Below are positions 1 through 9,200 of a stretch of DNA of 41,595 nt, piece after piece. Location of the stretch: NCBI GenBank assembly GCA_963658085.1, contig CAVKOU010000019.1, positions 1 to 41,595 of the forward strand, written 5' to 3'. The first letter of the stretch is position 1. The number at the start of each line of letters is the position of its first letter. The position numbers and the translations under genes were made by a program. The notes below the pieces were generated by a model. That model was not told the DNA's origin. It worked only from the letters and a program-made list of their open reading frames with translations, and made no database searches. The stretch comes from CAKRJP01 sp963658085. Lineage in GTDB: Bacteria; Bacillota; Clostridia; Lachnospirales; Lachnospiraceae.

Positions 1-25
1 CAAATTTCGATTCTTTATTATTCAT
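1..25 (-). CDS. N-terminal end of an unidentified protein (cut by window edge)
   Basis: Only the first eight codons (MNNKESKF) lie in the window, so the product cannot be named. The start codon is supported by an AGGAGG-like site at 31-36 on the minus strand and by a strong promoter further upstream with an embedded palindrome. That arrangement is common for self-regulating TetR or MarR repressors and for the transport operons they control, but this is only an inference from the control region. Confidence 0.55.
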
Positions 26-66
26 ATTTACCTCCAAATTCAAAAAGTCCGACTACGTACTAATAT

Positions 67-95
67 AATATAGTCTGATATCGGACTAATGTCAA
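67..95 (-). promoter_or_regulatory. Strong minus-strand promoter
   Basis: A consensus -35 TTGACA (95 to 90) and a -10 TATATT (72 to 67) are separated by exactly 17 bases on the minus strand. It drives the gene leaving the left edge. Confidence 0.7.
71..88. promoter_or_regulatory. 18-bp palindromic operator inside the promoter spacer
   Basis: TAGTCTGATATCGGACTA is a palindrome with one mismatched pair. It fills the space between the -35 and -10 boxes of the leftward promoter. A further copy of one arm (AGTCCGA) occurs at 46-52. Length and placement fit a dimeric TetR or MarR type repressor that blocks polymerase binding; the regulator itself is not identifiable here. Confidence 0.6.
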
Positions 96-318
96 GGGGG
101 AATGTAGTTAGTAAGTCTACTTATTATATTGCGCTCATTTGCAAAGTTAAATTTCACCCTACTGTGGAAAGGCTATAAAAAATTAACTTAAATTTTATAT
201 CACAAGCTATTTGATTTTATTAAGAGATGTTACAATAAAAAGAACAATATTGAAAATATAGTTTTCAGAGACGGAAGAACAAAGTATATTCGAAATAATA
301 TGGGAAAGGTAAAAAAAT

Positions 319-1131
319 ATGAATTTAGAAAAATCAAATATTGACTTTAATGAAAAAAAAGGTTTTATCTGTGATATGGACGGTGTGATCTATCATGGAA
401 ATCAGATACTACCGGGAGTGTCGGAATTTATTCAGTGGCTCCATGATGAAAAGAAAGAATATTTATTTTTAACAAACAACAGTGGATATACTCCAAGGGA
501 GTTGAATCAGAAGTTAGCAAGGATGGGACTTGATGTACCGGAGGAACATTTTTATACAAGTGCCTTGGCAACGGCAGCTTTTTTGAAAGAGCAGGCGGCA
601 GGTTGTTCTGCATTTGTAATTGGAGAAGCCGGATTATTGAATGCTCTTTATGATGTTGGAATCACAATGAATGATGTGAATCCGGATTATGTTGTTGTGG
701 GAGAAGGACGATCCTACTCTCTGGATACCCTTACAAAAGCTACAAATCTTGTCTTAAAAGGAGCTAAGTTAATTGGTGCGAATTCAGATGTTTCCGGACC
801 GATAGAGAATGGTATTGCGCCGGCTTGCCGTGCGTTGGTTGCACCGATTGAGATGGCAACAGGAACAAAGGCATATTTTTGCGGAAAACCAAATCCGTTA
901 ATGATGCGCACAGGATTGAATATCCTTGGATGTCATTCTGCGGAAGCGGTTATGATCGGAGACCGGATGGATACAGATGTGGTTTCAGGTATGGAAAGTG
1001 GTATGTCTACTGTGCTGGTTCTCTCCGGATGTTCAACAAAGGAGACGCTGAAAACTTATGGATATCGTCCGACGGTAGTATTAAATGGAGTTGGAGATAT
1101 ACCTGTGATGGCAAAGTCAAGTAACAAATAA
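319..1131 (+). CDS. HAD-IIA family sugar-phosphate phosphatase (NagD-like)
   Basis: A 270-residue cytosolic hydrolase of the HAD-IIA (NagD/AraL/PGP) group, which removes phosphate from small sugar phosphates or nucleotides. All four HAD motifs are visible: DMDGVIYHG near residue 19 with the two catalytic aspartates, LTNNSG near residue 51, the lysine in CGKPNPLM near 192, and MIGDRMDTDV near 213. The length is normal for the family. The start is preceded by a purine-rich GGGAAAGG site. It stands alone: its upstream region holds no neighbour in the same direction and a terminator follows at once. The exact substrate cannot be told from sequence; 'NagD-like' is a family name only. Confidence 0.9.
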   Translation: MNLEKSNIDFNEKKGFICDMDGVIYHGNQILPGVSEFIQWLHDEKKEYLFLTNNSGYTPRELNQKLARMGLDVPEEHFYTSALATAAFLKEQAAGCSAFVIGEAGLLNALYDVGITMNDVNPDYVVVGEGRSYSLDTLTKATNLVLKGAKLIGANSDVSGPIENGIAPACRALVAPIEMATGTKAYFCGKPNPLMMRTGLNILGCHSAEAVMIGDRMDTDVVSGMESGMSTVLVLSGCSTKETLKTYGYRPTVVLNGVGDIPVMAKSSNK

Positions 1132-1137
1132 TTTTAA

Positions 1138-1195
1138 AGAACAGCCTGTCTTGATGGAAATATTTTCTGTCAGAGCAGGCTGTTCTTTCTTTTCT
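1138..1195 (+). terminator. Rho-independent terminator after the HAD phosphatase gene
   Basis: AGAACAGCCTG (1138-1148) pairs perfectly with CAGGCTGTTCT (1176-1186) and is followed by a T-rich tail TTCTTTTCTT. Confidence 0.8.
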
Positions 1196-1200
1196 TAGAC

Positions 1201-1284
1201 TTAAGGTCGTTTTCTATACTCAGAAGGAGAACATCCCTTTAGCTTATGGAACATCCGGCTGAAATATAATGGATTAATCTGATA
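1201..1284 (-). pseudogene. Remnant of an AraC-family regulator (C-terminal helix-turn-helix)
   Basis: In the reading frame offset from the MATE gene the minus strand reads YFSRMFHKLKGCSPSEYRKR followed by P and a TAA stop at 1201-1203. This is the textbook final helix-turn-helix of AraC/XylS regulators (YFSR.F....G.SP.EYR). Upstream it can be followed through YQINPL to about 1284, where an in-frame stop precedes it and the MATE sequence takes over. About 27 codons of an originally ~270-residue gene remain, so it cannot work alone. The best explanation is a deletion that joined the 3' end of the MATE gene to the tail of a former downstream regulator gene. Confidence 0.75.
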
Positions 1285-2585
1285 TTAACAAGGATTATCG
1301 TCATACACCAGGAAAGCGGAAAAGCATGATATAGCATTGAAAGTGTAGGATTTTGTGGAAATATCATACAAATCCAAAGGATTCGGAATGCACAAGTTCC
1401 GATCATAGTGCTGATGGCGGGATAGAGGGCGTGCCCACTGCCGCGAAGCACACCTGCCGGTATTTCATATAGATTGCAGATGGGTTCAAAGGCAAGGATA
1501 CACATGATACGTATCGTGGCGCTTTCTATAACGGTCTGGCTTGGAGTAAACAGGCCGGAGAAAAATTCTCGAAAGAAAACAATGGTATAAATTGGGATGG
1601 AACTGCAAATGGTGGAAAGGAGTAGGCTTAACCATAATATTTTTTTGCAGCGTTTCATTTCTCCGGCGGCATGATTTTGTCCGGTAAAGGTGGTAGCGGT
1701 TTGTCCAAAGGCTGTGATGATATAGTAAGTGAAATATTCAAAATTCATAGCCACAGTACTGCCTGAAATTGCTGTTTCCCCGAAGGTGTTAACAGATGCC
1801 TGGACGAAAATATTTGCAAAGCAAAAGACGGCACCTTGTACGGCGGAGGGCAGACCAACGGTCAGGATTTTCAAAGCAATCTGAGGAGAGAACACCTTTT
1901 CTGTGACTTCGGATGTAAGGTGATTTTCCTGCAAAAGTCGTCGTAATACAAGGAAGGAAGCCAGCGTGTTTGAGAGATCTGTTGCAATGGAAACTCCAGC
2001 GACTCCCATGTGAAATACCACAACGAAAAATAGATTTAAACCAACGTTGACGATGCCGGAAAGTACGAGTGCGATAAAAGGATAGCGGCTGTCTCCCCGG
2101 GCTCTTAGTATAGCAGAGCCAAAATCATAGAGTAAAAGGAAAGGATATCCCAAGAAATAAATGCGCAGATATATCGTTGCATCTTGCAGAATGGTGTCCG
2201 GAACCTGAATAAATCGCAACACTGGATTGGCGACCAATTGCCCCAGACCTAAGCCAATCAATCCGATGATGATTGATAGGAAAATTGCTGTTGTGATCAC
2301 GGTTGGTATTTTTTCTTTATTTCCTTTTCCAATCAACCTTGCGATTAAGATATTCGCGCCAATGGCTAATCCAGAGGATACGGTGACGATCAGTGCGATG
2401 ATTTCTGTATTAGTTCCTACGGCTGCCAAAGCATTTTTGTTACCGAAATATCCCACAATGGCAGTGTCCGCTGCACTGAAAAGTTGCTGGAGAATGCTGC
2501 TTAGGGCAATCGGTAAGGTGAATAACAATAAATTTTTTGTAAGGGGACCATGTAGCATATCGATGTTTTCGGATTTAAGGTTCAT
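1239..2585 (-). CDS. MATE family multidrug/sodium antiporter, altered C-terminus
   Basis: A 448-residue polytopic membrane protein of the MATE family, which exports cationic drugs or metabolites against a proton or sodium gradient. The N-terminus has the usual signature (GPLTKNLLLFTLPIALSS, then QQLFSAADTAIVG near residue 35) and two homologous bundles of six helices are evident from hydrophobicity. The start has an AGGAGG site at 2598-2593. It is divergent from the LysR gene at 2677, which suggests control by that regulator. Its last ~12 residues (after ILVN) read through DNA that in another frame is the tail of an AraC regulator, so the natural C-terminus has probably been replaced; the core helices appear intact. 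Confidence 0.9.
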   Translation of the reverse strand: MNLKSENIDMLHGPLTKNLLLFTLPIALSSILQQLFSAADTAIVGYFGNKNALAAVGTNTEIIALIVTVSSGLAIGANILIARLIGKGNKEKIPTVITTAIFLSIIIGLIGLGLGQLVANPVLRFIQVPDTILQDATIYLRIYFLGYPFLLLYDFGSAILRARGDSRYPFIALVLSGIVNVGLNLFFVVVFHMGVAGVSIATDLSNTLASFLVLRRLLQENHLTSEVTEKVFSPQIALKILTVGLPSAVQGAVFCFANIFVQASVNTFGETAISGSTVAMNFEYFTYYIITAFGQTATTFTGQNHAAGEMKRCKKILWLSLLLSTICSSIPIYTIVFFREFFSGLFTPSQTVIESATIRIMCILAFEPICNLYEIPAGVLRGSGHALYPAISTMIGTCAFRILWICMIFPQNPTLSMLYHAFPLSWCMTIILVNIRLIHYISAGCSIS

Positions 2586-2645
2586 TTCAATACCTCCTGC
2601 TGTTATTGAAATATTGTATATTCGACGTTAAAATATAAAAAGCGA

Positions 2646-2661
2646 ATATTATCGATAATAT
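2646..2661. promoter_or_regulatory. 16-bp perfect palindrome in the MATE/LysR divergent promoter region
   Basis: ATATTATCGATAATAT is a perfect palindrome located 15 bases before the LysR start and ~60 bases before the MATE start. TATTCG (2619-2624) and CGAATA (2643-2648) form a second inverted pair around it. LysR proteins typically bind such interrupted AT-rich palindromes near their own promoter; binding here is inferred. Confidence 0.45.
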
Positions 2662-2676
2662 ACATCGAAGAATGGA

Positions 2677-3624
2677 ATGGATAAATTAGATAAAATGAAT
2701 AAAACAGACAAAATGGAAAATCCTTTACTTAAATATCTGGCTTTTGTGAAAACAGTAGAACGAGGAAGCTTTACGAAGGCCGCAGAAGATCTTAATTATG
2801 CACAATCTTCTGTCAGTAAAATGATCGGAGATTTGGAAAAAGAATGGGGTATGACTTTACTGGAGCGAAGCAAAAAAGGAGTGTGTTTGACTTCGGCAGG
2901 AGAGCAGCTACTTCCGACCCTTCAGAAAGTGCTGAATGAACACAGGGAACTGGAAGAGCAGATTTATCAATTAAAAGGCTTAGAAACCGGATTGGTGCGC
3001 ATTGGAACTTTTTCCAGTGTTGCCATTCATTGGTTGCCGGAAATTTTGTCGAAACTGCAAGAGGATTATCCTGGCATCGAGTATGAAATGCTTTTGGGAG
3101 ATTATGAAGAAGTAGAACATTGGATTGATGTGGGCCGGGTGGACTGTGGTTTTTTGCGTCTGCCTACAGCAATGAAATTTGACACCATACATCTGAAAAA
3201 TGACGAATATAAGGTGATTTTACCTTCGGAGCATGCTTTTGCCTTGCAGGATACGATAGCTATTACGGATCTGGAACAGCAGCCGTTTTTATTGCTTGAA
3301 CATGGAGGCAAAACGGAAGTGTCGGAGTTGTTGGAGAAATATAATGTAAGTCCGGATATTCGATTTACTACCTGGGAGGATTTTGCCATTATGGCAATGG
3401 TAGAAAAAGGCATGGGAATCAGCATTCTTCCGGAGTTAATCCTAAAAAGAATCCCTTATCAGTTGGAGATTCGATCTCTACAAGAGCCCTATTACAGAGC
3501 GGTTGGACTTGCTATGAAAAACAGAAATCATTTAACGCCGGCAGTTCAAAAATTTATTGAACATCTTATGCTTTTTCGAGAAAACGAGACTTTCGATTAT
3601 GATATACTGAAACAAGTGAATTAG
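2677..3624 (+). CDS. LysR-family transcriptional regulator
   Basis: A 315-residue regulator with an N-terminal winged helix-turn-helix (about residues 17-75, LAFVKTVERGSFTKAAEDLN then AQSSVSKMIGDLEKEWG) and a C-terminal periplasmic-binding-like effector domain (about 100-300, ending in the usual GMGISILPELI segment). Three ATG codons are possible (2677, 2695, 2713); the first is used here although its ribosome site is weak. It is divergent from the MATE gene, the classic LysR target position, but its stop lies only 13 bases before jetA. It may therefore both control the exporter and lead the defence operon transcript. The effector is unknown. Confidence 0.9.
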   Translation: MDKLDKMNKTDKMENPLLKYLAFVKTVERGSFTKAAEDLNYAQSSVSKMIGDLEKEWGMTLLERSKKGVCLTSAGEQLLPTLQKVLNEHRELEEQIYQLKGLETGLVRIGTFSSVAIHWLPEILSKLQEDYPGIEYEMLLGDYEEVEHWIDVGRVDCGFLRLPTAMKFDTIHLKNDEYKVILPSEHAFALQDTIAITDLEQQPFLLLEHGGKTEVSELLEKYNVSPDIRFTTWEDFAIMAMVEKGMGISILPELILKRIPYQLEIRSLQEPYYRAVGLAMKNRNHLTPAVQKFIEHLMLFRENETFDYDILKQVN

Positions 3625-3637
3625 AAGGAGAAGTTCT

Positions 3638-5122
3638 ATGCAGGTATCCGATAAATTAACAAAACCATTGACCGAAGCAAAATACCTAAATGCCGACAAT
3701 GTAAGCCGTTATCGCTGCATTATGAGGATATTTTTTGAGCATTATGAAAAACTGAAATACTGGTTGTATCAGGAAGAAGTCTATGAAGAGATGATACAAG
3801 ATCCATATTTTGCGGATTATAGGCCGGAACAGTGTCAGCAGGATCTTACCATGCTTACAGAATGGAAGAATCTAAATACCATTCAGGATACGAAAAATAT
3901 CTCAACAATAGAGGAATTTAAAAATAAAAAATACCGGTATCAGATGAGTGAATACAGTGTGGAGATTGAGCGGTTGGTTCTAAGGTTAGAGAATTTACTG
4001 GTTGAAAATGCTTCTCTGGAGCCTACGCTTCTAGAACGTCTCCGGAAAAATATAGGATTGTTCTCGGAGATGGCAGAAAAAGATGAAAGTCTGGTATACA
4101 CTTGGTGGACGGATCTGAATAATGATTTTGTGCGCTTGAATCAGAATTATCAGGATTATATCAGAGATCTCAATAGTGTCAGAGCAGAAGAGATGATGCA
4201 TACGAGAGAATTCTTAGTATTTAAGGATCGGCTGATAGAATATCTGCGGAGTTTTATCAAGGGTCTGCAGCGTAATGTAGGAGTCATCGAAGAAAATCTT
4301 CGTCTTCAAAGCGAGGAGACAAAAAAGCAAGTCTTTGAGAAAGTGATCGATTATGAACTTTCCATTCCCCGTATGGATGCGGAAGTCTCCAGAGCAATGA
4401 TTGAAGAGAAGATTCAGGGACGTTATCAAAGTATCTACGATTGGTTTGTTGAAGGTGAAGGAAAGGAAAATGAGGCGGGAAAACTTTTTGATGCCACCAA
4501 CGAGATCATAAGGAAAATCACAAGATATGCGGCACAGATCAGTGAAAAGAATGCTTTAGGAGCAAATCGAAAAGAAGAATACCGAAAGGTGGCAGACTTG
4601 TTTTTACGATGCACAGACTTAGAAGAGGCCCACAAGATGTCGGCCATGGTATTTGGAATGGAATGTCCAAGGCATCTTGCAGGAGAGATGATTCGGGAGA
4701 CTGACAGCATGAACATTGGTGTCTACGAAGAACAGCCAATGGAAATTACCTTAAAGCCAAGGGTACGTACCTACAGAGAAAAATCAAAAAGAAGCAGCAT
4801 CAAAGAATCGGCTGAACAAAAACAGGAAACAAGACGTAAGTTGCTTCAGAAACAAAAAGAAGAACTTGAAAAGCTGAAGGAGTTAGAGACAGATGGAAGG
4901 ATCTGTTTTGATAAACTGCCAGTACTAGAACCGAGAATCCGGGAGATTCTTTTGAAGTGGTTGTCGGATGCCATGGAATCTGTAGATTTTATAGCAACTA
5001 CAGATGATGGGAGAAGGTATGTATTGGACCGAGAGAAAGAAAAAGAAACTTGCGTGGTACATTGCCAGGATGGGAATTTTAAGATGCCTAATTTGTCCAT
5101 CGTATTTTTGGAGGATGAATGA
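3638..5122 (+). CDS. jetA: Wadjet defence protein JetA (kleisin-like, TIGR02677 type)
   Basis: A 494-residue protein matching the JetA/TIGR02677 (DUF2397) family in length, order and composition: a helical and winged-helix N-terminus (CIMRIFFEHYEKLKYWLYQEEVYEEM, residues ~27-52, quoted as its first and last parts only would be CIMRIFFEHY and EEVYEEM), a long charged helical middle, and a C-terminal domain after a coiled coil rich in K/E (~390-425). In Wadjet the kleisin-like JetA bridges the two heads of the SMC protein JetC and recruits JetB. The start has a clear GAAGGAG site. The stop overlaps the start of jetB (ATGA), showing translational coupling. Recognition rests mainly on the four-gene context with jetB, jetC and jetD. 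Confidence 0.88.
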   Translation: MQVSDKLTKPLTEAKYLNADNVSRYRCIMRIFFEHYEKLKYWLYQEEVYEEMIQDPYFADYRPEQCQQDLTMLTEWKNLNTIQDTKNISTIEEFKNKKYRYQMSEYSVEIERLVLRLENLLVENASLEPTLLERLRKNIGLFSEMAEKDESLVYTWWTDLNNDFVRLNQNYQDYIRDLNSVRAEEMMHTREFLVFKDRLIEYLRSFIKGLQRNVGVIEENLRLQSEETKKQVFEKVIDYELSIPRMDAEVSRAMIEEKIQGRYQSIYDWFVEGEGKENEAGKLFDATNEIIRKITRYAAQISEKNALGANRKEEYRKVADLFLRCTDLEEAHKMSAMVFGMECPRHLAGEMIRETDSMNIGVYEEQPMEITLKPRVRTYREKSKRSSIKESAEQKQETRRKLLQKQKEELEKLKELETDGRICFDKLPVLEPRIREILLKWLSDAMESVDFIATTDDGRRYVLDREKEKETCVVHCQDGNFKMPNLSIVFLEDE

Positions 5123-6267
5123 TGAAAGAACTAGAAGTTTTATTAAATAAGAGATGGATCTTAAAATCCAGAGATAAGGAACTGTACTACAAAGTGAGAG
5201 ACTCTTTGGGAGAGCTTAGAAAATTTACCACAGAGAAAATGGGATGCCAGATTGTTGATAATTCTCTTTTGATTAAGATGGAGAAGATTCCTGTGATTCC
5301 GGAGAGCTTTATGGGAATTGATAAGTTTTCTTCCAAGGAAGAGTATGCTTATCTTTGTGTGTTGTTGATGTTTTTGGAAGATCGGGACGCACAGAGTCCT
5401 TTTATTTTGTCTCAGCTGACAGAATATGTCACTGCCAATTTGCCGGGGAACATTTCGGATTGGACATTGTATACCAATCGGCGAAAATTAATTCGCGTGT
5501 TACGATATGCGGTGGATCAGGGAATAATTGGAATCAAAGACGGAAAAGACGATGCGTTCATGGAAGATGAAGCCGGAGAAGTTCTTTATGAAAACACAGG
5601 TGTTTCCAGATATTTTATGAAAAACTTTTCGAAGGATATTATGGAATATACGAAGCCGGAGGATTTTGAGGAAAGTGATTGGTTCGAGGTGGATGAGGAC
5701 AGAGGATTTGTAAGAAGGCACAGAGTCTATAAACGACTAGTCTTTGCTCCAGGTATGTACAAAGAGGATGGTTCCCCGGAGGATTTTGAATATTTGAAAT
5801 ATTATGGCAGAAGATTAGGGGAAGAGCTAGAACAGCTTTTTGACTGTAACGTGCATATTCACAGAGGAAGCGCTTATCTGGTGGCAGGAGAAGATTGCAG
5901 AATGGGCACAGTATTCCCGGGAAATAATTCTGTGTCGGACATATTACTTTTGTGTTTTGGAAAGATTCGTCAGAAGATAGAAAATGGTCAGTGGAAGTGT
6001 GACGGAAATGAGACCTGTCTTATAGATCAGATTGAATTTGAAAATCTGATTAAAGAAGTAAAAATGGAAGATGGATGTGGATTTTCAAAAATTTATCGGG
6101 AAATGCCAGAAGGTGAATTTGTAAAAAATGTGATGGATGAGATGGAAATGTGGATGTTCATAAAAAAAGAAAAATCCACACATCAGATTAAGATTTACCC
6201 TTTGACGGGGAAAATACAGGGAAGTTATCCGGAGGATTACTCAGGAGGAAGAAATGATGAACAGTAG
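5119..6267 (+). CDS. jetB: Wadjet defence protein JetB (KITE/MukE-like, TIGR02678 type)
   Basis: A 382-residue protein of the JetB/TIGR02678 (DUF2398) type. Winged-helix style segments are visible (FSSKEEYAYLCVLLMFLEDR near residue 70; SDWTLYTNRRKLIRVLRYA near 115, followed by a short turn and an acidic wing). In Wadjet, JetB is the KITE subunit that dimerises and sits on the kleisin JetA, like MukE in MukBEF. It begins ATGATG within the stop of jetA and its own end overlaps jetC by 14 bases, so the three genes are translationally coupled. No catalytic motif is expected or seen. Confidence 0.88.
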   Translation: MMKELEVLLNKRWILKSRDKELYYKVRDSLGELRKFTTEKMGCQIVDNSLLIKMEKIPVIPESFMGIDKFSSKEEYAYLCVLLMFLEDRDAQSPFILSQLTEYVTANLPGNISDWTLYTNRRKLIRVLRYAVDQGIIGIKDGKDDAFMEDEAGEVLYENTGVSRYFMKNFSKDIMEYTKPEDFEESDWFEVDEDRGFVRRHRVYKRLVFAPGMYKEDGSPEDFEYLKYYGRRLGEELEQLFDCNVHIHRGSAYLVAGEDCRMGTVFPGNNSVSDILLLCFGKIRQKIENGQWKCDGNETCLIDQIEFENLIKEVKMEDGCGFSKIYREMPEGEFVKNVMDEMEMWMFIKKEKSTHQIKIYPLTGKIQGSYPEDYSGGRNDEQ

Positions 6268-9200
6268 ATGGCAGGCAAATAAAATAGGACTGATCAATTT
6301 CTGGTATTATGATGAGCAGGAATTTCCTTTTGTGAAGGGAAGGATGCTTCTTAGAGGATCCAACGGATCAGGTAAATCCGTAACAATGCAGAGTGTGGTT
6401 CCTCTTCTATTGGATGGAAATATGAGTCCGGAACGATTGGATCCCTTTGGCTCTAGAGATCGTAAGATGAGCAGTTATCTTTTAGAAGAAGATGACGGAC
6501 GGGAGGAGCGAACAGGTTATCTGTATCTGGAGTTTAAAAGACAGGATAGCGATACTTACCTCACCATAGGAATGGGGATCCGGGCAAGAAAAGGAAAAAA
6601 TCTGGATAAGTGGTATTTTAGCTTAGTGGATGGACGAAGGATCGGCAAAGATTTCTTCTTGTATAAGGATACAGGAGAAAAGGTGACTCTTTCCAAAAAA
6701 GAACTGGAGAATCGGATTGGTACCGGAGGCCGTGTTATCGATAGACAAATCGATTATATGGAATATGTCAACCGTCAAATCTTCGGATTCGAGACGGCAG
6801 AAGAATATAAGGAGATGGTGGATCTTTTGATTCAGCTTCGAACACCGAAACTTTCCAAAGATTTTAAGCCTTCCGTGATCAATGATATTCTAAGTGACTC
6901 TCTGCAACCTTTATCAGATGACGATCTGAGACCTATGTCTGAGGCCATTGAGAATATGGATGCCATGAATATGAATTTGCGAAATAGAAAAGAAGCAAAA
7001 CAGGCAGCAGAAAAAATTCAGGCGGTATTCACAAAATATAATCAAAAGATTCTCTATGAAAAAGCAGAGCGATTTGAACAGGCAGAAATTAGGTTAGAAA
7101 ATATAAAGACACAGCAAAGGGAGCAAGAGAAAAAAATTGCTGCCTGTCTGCAGAATATTGAGAAGTTGAAAACGGAACACGAGGAGTTGGATGCAAAGCG
7201 AGAGTCTATGGAAAAAGAGCGGGAGACTTTGAACAAAAGTGATGCCGTAGCCCTAAAGCAACAGGAAGCAAAACTTGCTATAGATATAGAAAGACAAGAA
7301 AAAAATCGAAAAGAAAAGCAGCGATTTCTTGATCAAAAACAGGAGCAATACCTAGATGCTGAGAATCATATCAAAGCAGAAGAAGATCGTAAATATGAGA
7401 AAGAAAAAGAGTTAAAAGAACTTCTGGAAGATATGCAGGAGGAGGCAGAGTGCATGGCCTTCGAAGAACATGCATTTATGAAAGAAGAACTGGAAAAAAA
7501 TCCGGAAGAATTCTATAAGTTTGACTTACATCAGAAGCAGTATGAAACAACGAAAGAAAAAATTGATGAAGGGACTGAAATTCTTGCCCAGGTGGATCGA
7601 CTGGAGAGGCAGAGAGATGATCTTTTGAAGGAAAGAGAAAAGAAGATCAGGGAATTGGATGTTCTTCAGAGAAAGATCGCAGAACTGGAATCAGTATTTG
7701 TACAGACGCAGAATGAATGGAAGGAAGCGTTGTATCTGTGGAATGGTGGAAACCAGGAACTGATTCTTTCCAAGGAATTGTTGAGAGAACTCAGTGATTT
7801 TGCCGAAGGTTACGAGGAGACTTCGGATTTTGGCTTGGTACGGCAGAAAATTTCAGATGTATGGATTAGCAATAATGCTGGGATAGAATCGGCGCTTTCT
7901 AGAAATCAAACAGAAAGAGAAGAAACAGAAAAGGAACTAGAAGATGTAAGAAGAGATTTGATTGAATGGGAGAATCAAAAGGAACCACAGCCGGAACGAT
8001 CCGAAGCGGTTCTTCATAATCGTCAGAGATTGGATGAGTTAAAAATTCCCTATCAGGAGTTTTATAAAGTTATAGAATTTGGAGAAAATCTTGAGGAAGA
8101 GCAGTGCAATCGTCTAGAAGAAGCTTTGTTTAAGATGGGGATTTTGGATGCTTTGATTATAGAAGAGCAATACAAAGAACAGGTTCTGAAACTGGAACCG
8201 GGATGCGAGGATAGGTATCTTTTTGTTTGTCAGAGTGGACAGTTACATCCTGAAGTAAGTCTTTTGGATGTGTTGGAATTAAATGAAGAGGTCAATGATA
8301 TTTTCTCCAATCAAAGATTAATCGGAATTCTCGGAAGCATTTCCTATGACAAGGAAAGTATGATTAGGGTAGCGGCAGACGGAACCTATCAAATGGGAGT
8401 CTTGGCTGGAACCGTAACCGGAGAGTACGAGGCTGGATACCTGGGAACAAAAGCCCGTGAAAGACATAGACAGGCAAGGATTAAGGAGTGTAAGCAGAAA
8501 ATCCAGGAGTTGGAGGACATCCTTAAGAAATTACTGAAGAGTTACGCAGAACTTACAGAACGAAAAGAAATCCTTAAACGTGAATATGAGAATCTTCCGA
8601 AGGATACAGATATGAGAGAAGCTCTTCGGATGATGCAGGCAGAAAAACGGGTCTGGGATCAGGTAAAAGCAGAAAGCAACAAATTCGAGAATCAGATTGG
8701 GGAATTATCGGAAACTCTGAAAGAGATAAAAAAGAAGGTGCTTAAAATTGCAGAGTCTCTGTATCTAACCTGTTCTTTTGATGTATTTAAAGAGGCGAAG
8801 AATGCGGCAGAGGAATATGGAAAGCATTTGATCAGTCTTATGGCGGCTCATGAAATGTTTTTAAGAAGTCTGGAGTATCTGAAAGACAGAAAAGAACATC
8901 TGGAAGATCTGGAGGCGGATATGGATCAAATTCGATATGATCTTTTGGAAATTGAAAAAGAAATCCGGAAAAAGACCGAAGAACTAACATCTATTAGAGA
9001 ACAGCTTTCGCTTACAGATTATGAGGAAATTAAGGAGCGATTGGATACTTGTATTTACTGGCTTCAGAAATATCCGGAGCGATTACAGGTGTGCGTTAGC
9101 AAGCAAACCCACGAAGAGGATGAAGTAGATCATCTGACGATAGATCTGGAAGGTTCTAAAAAGAAACTGGAAGAATATGAACAGAAAAGAAGATATTTTT

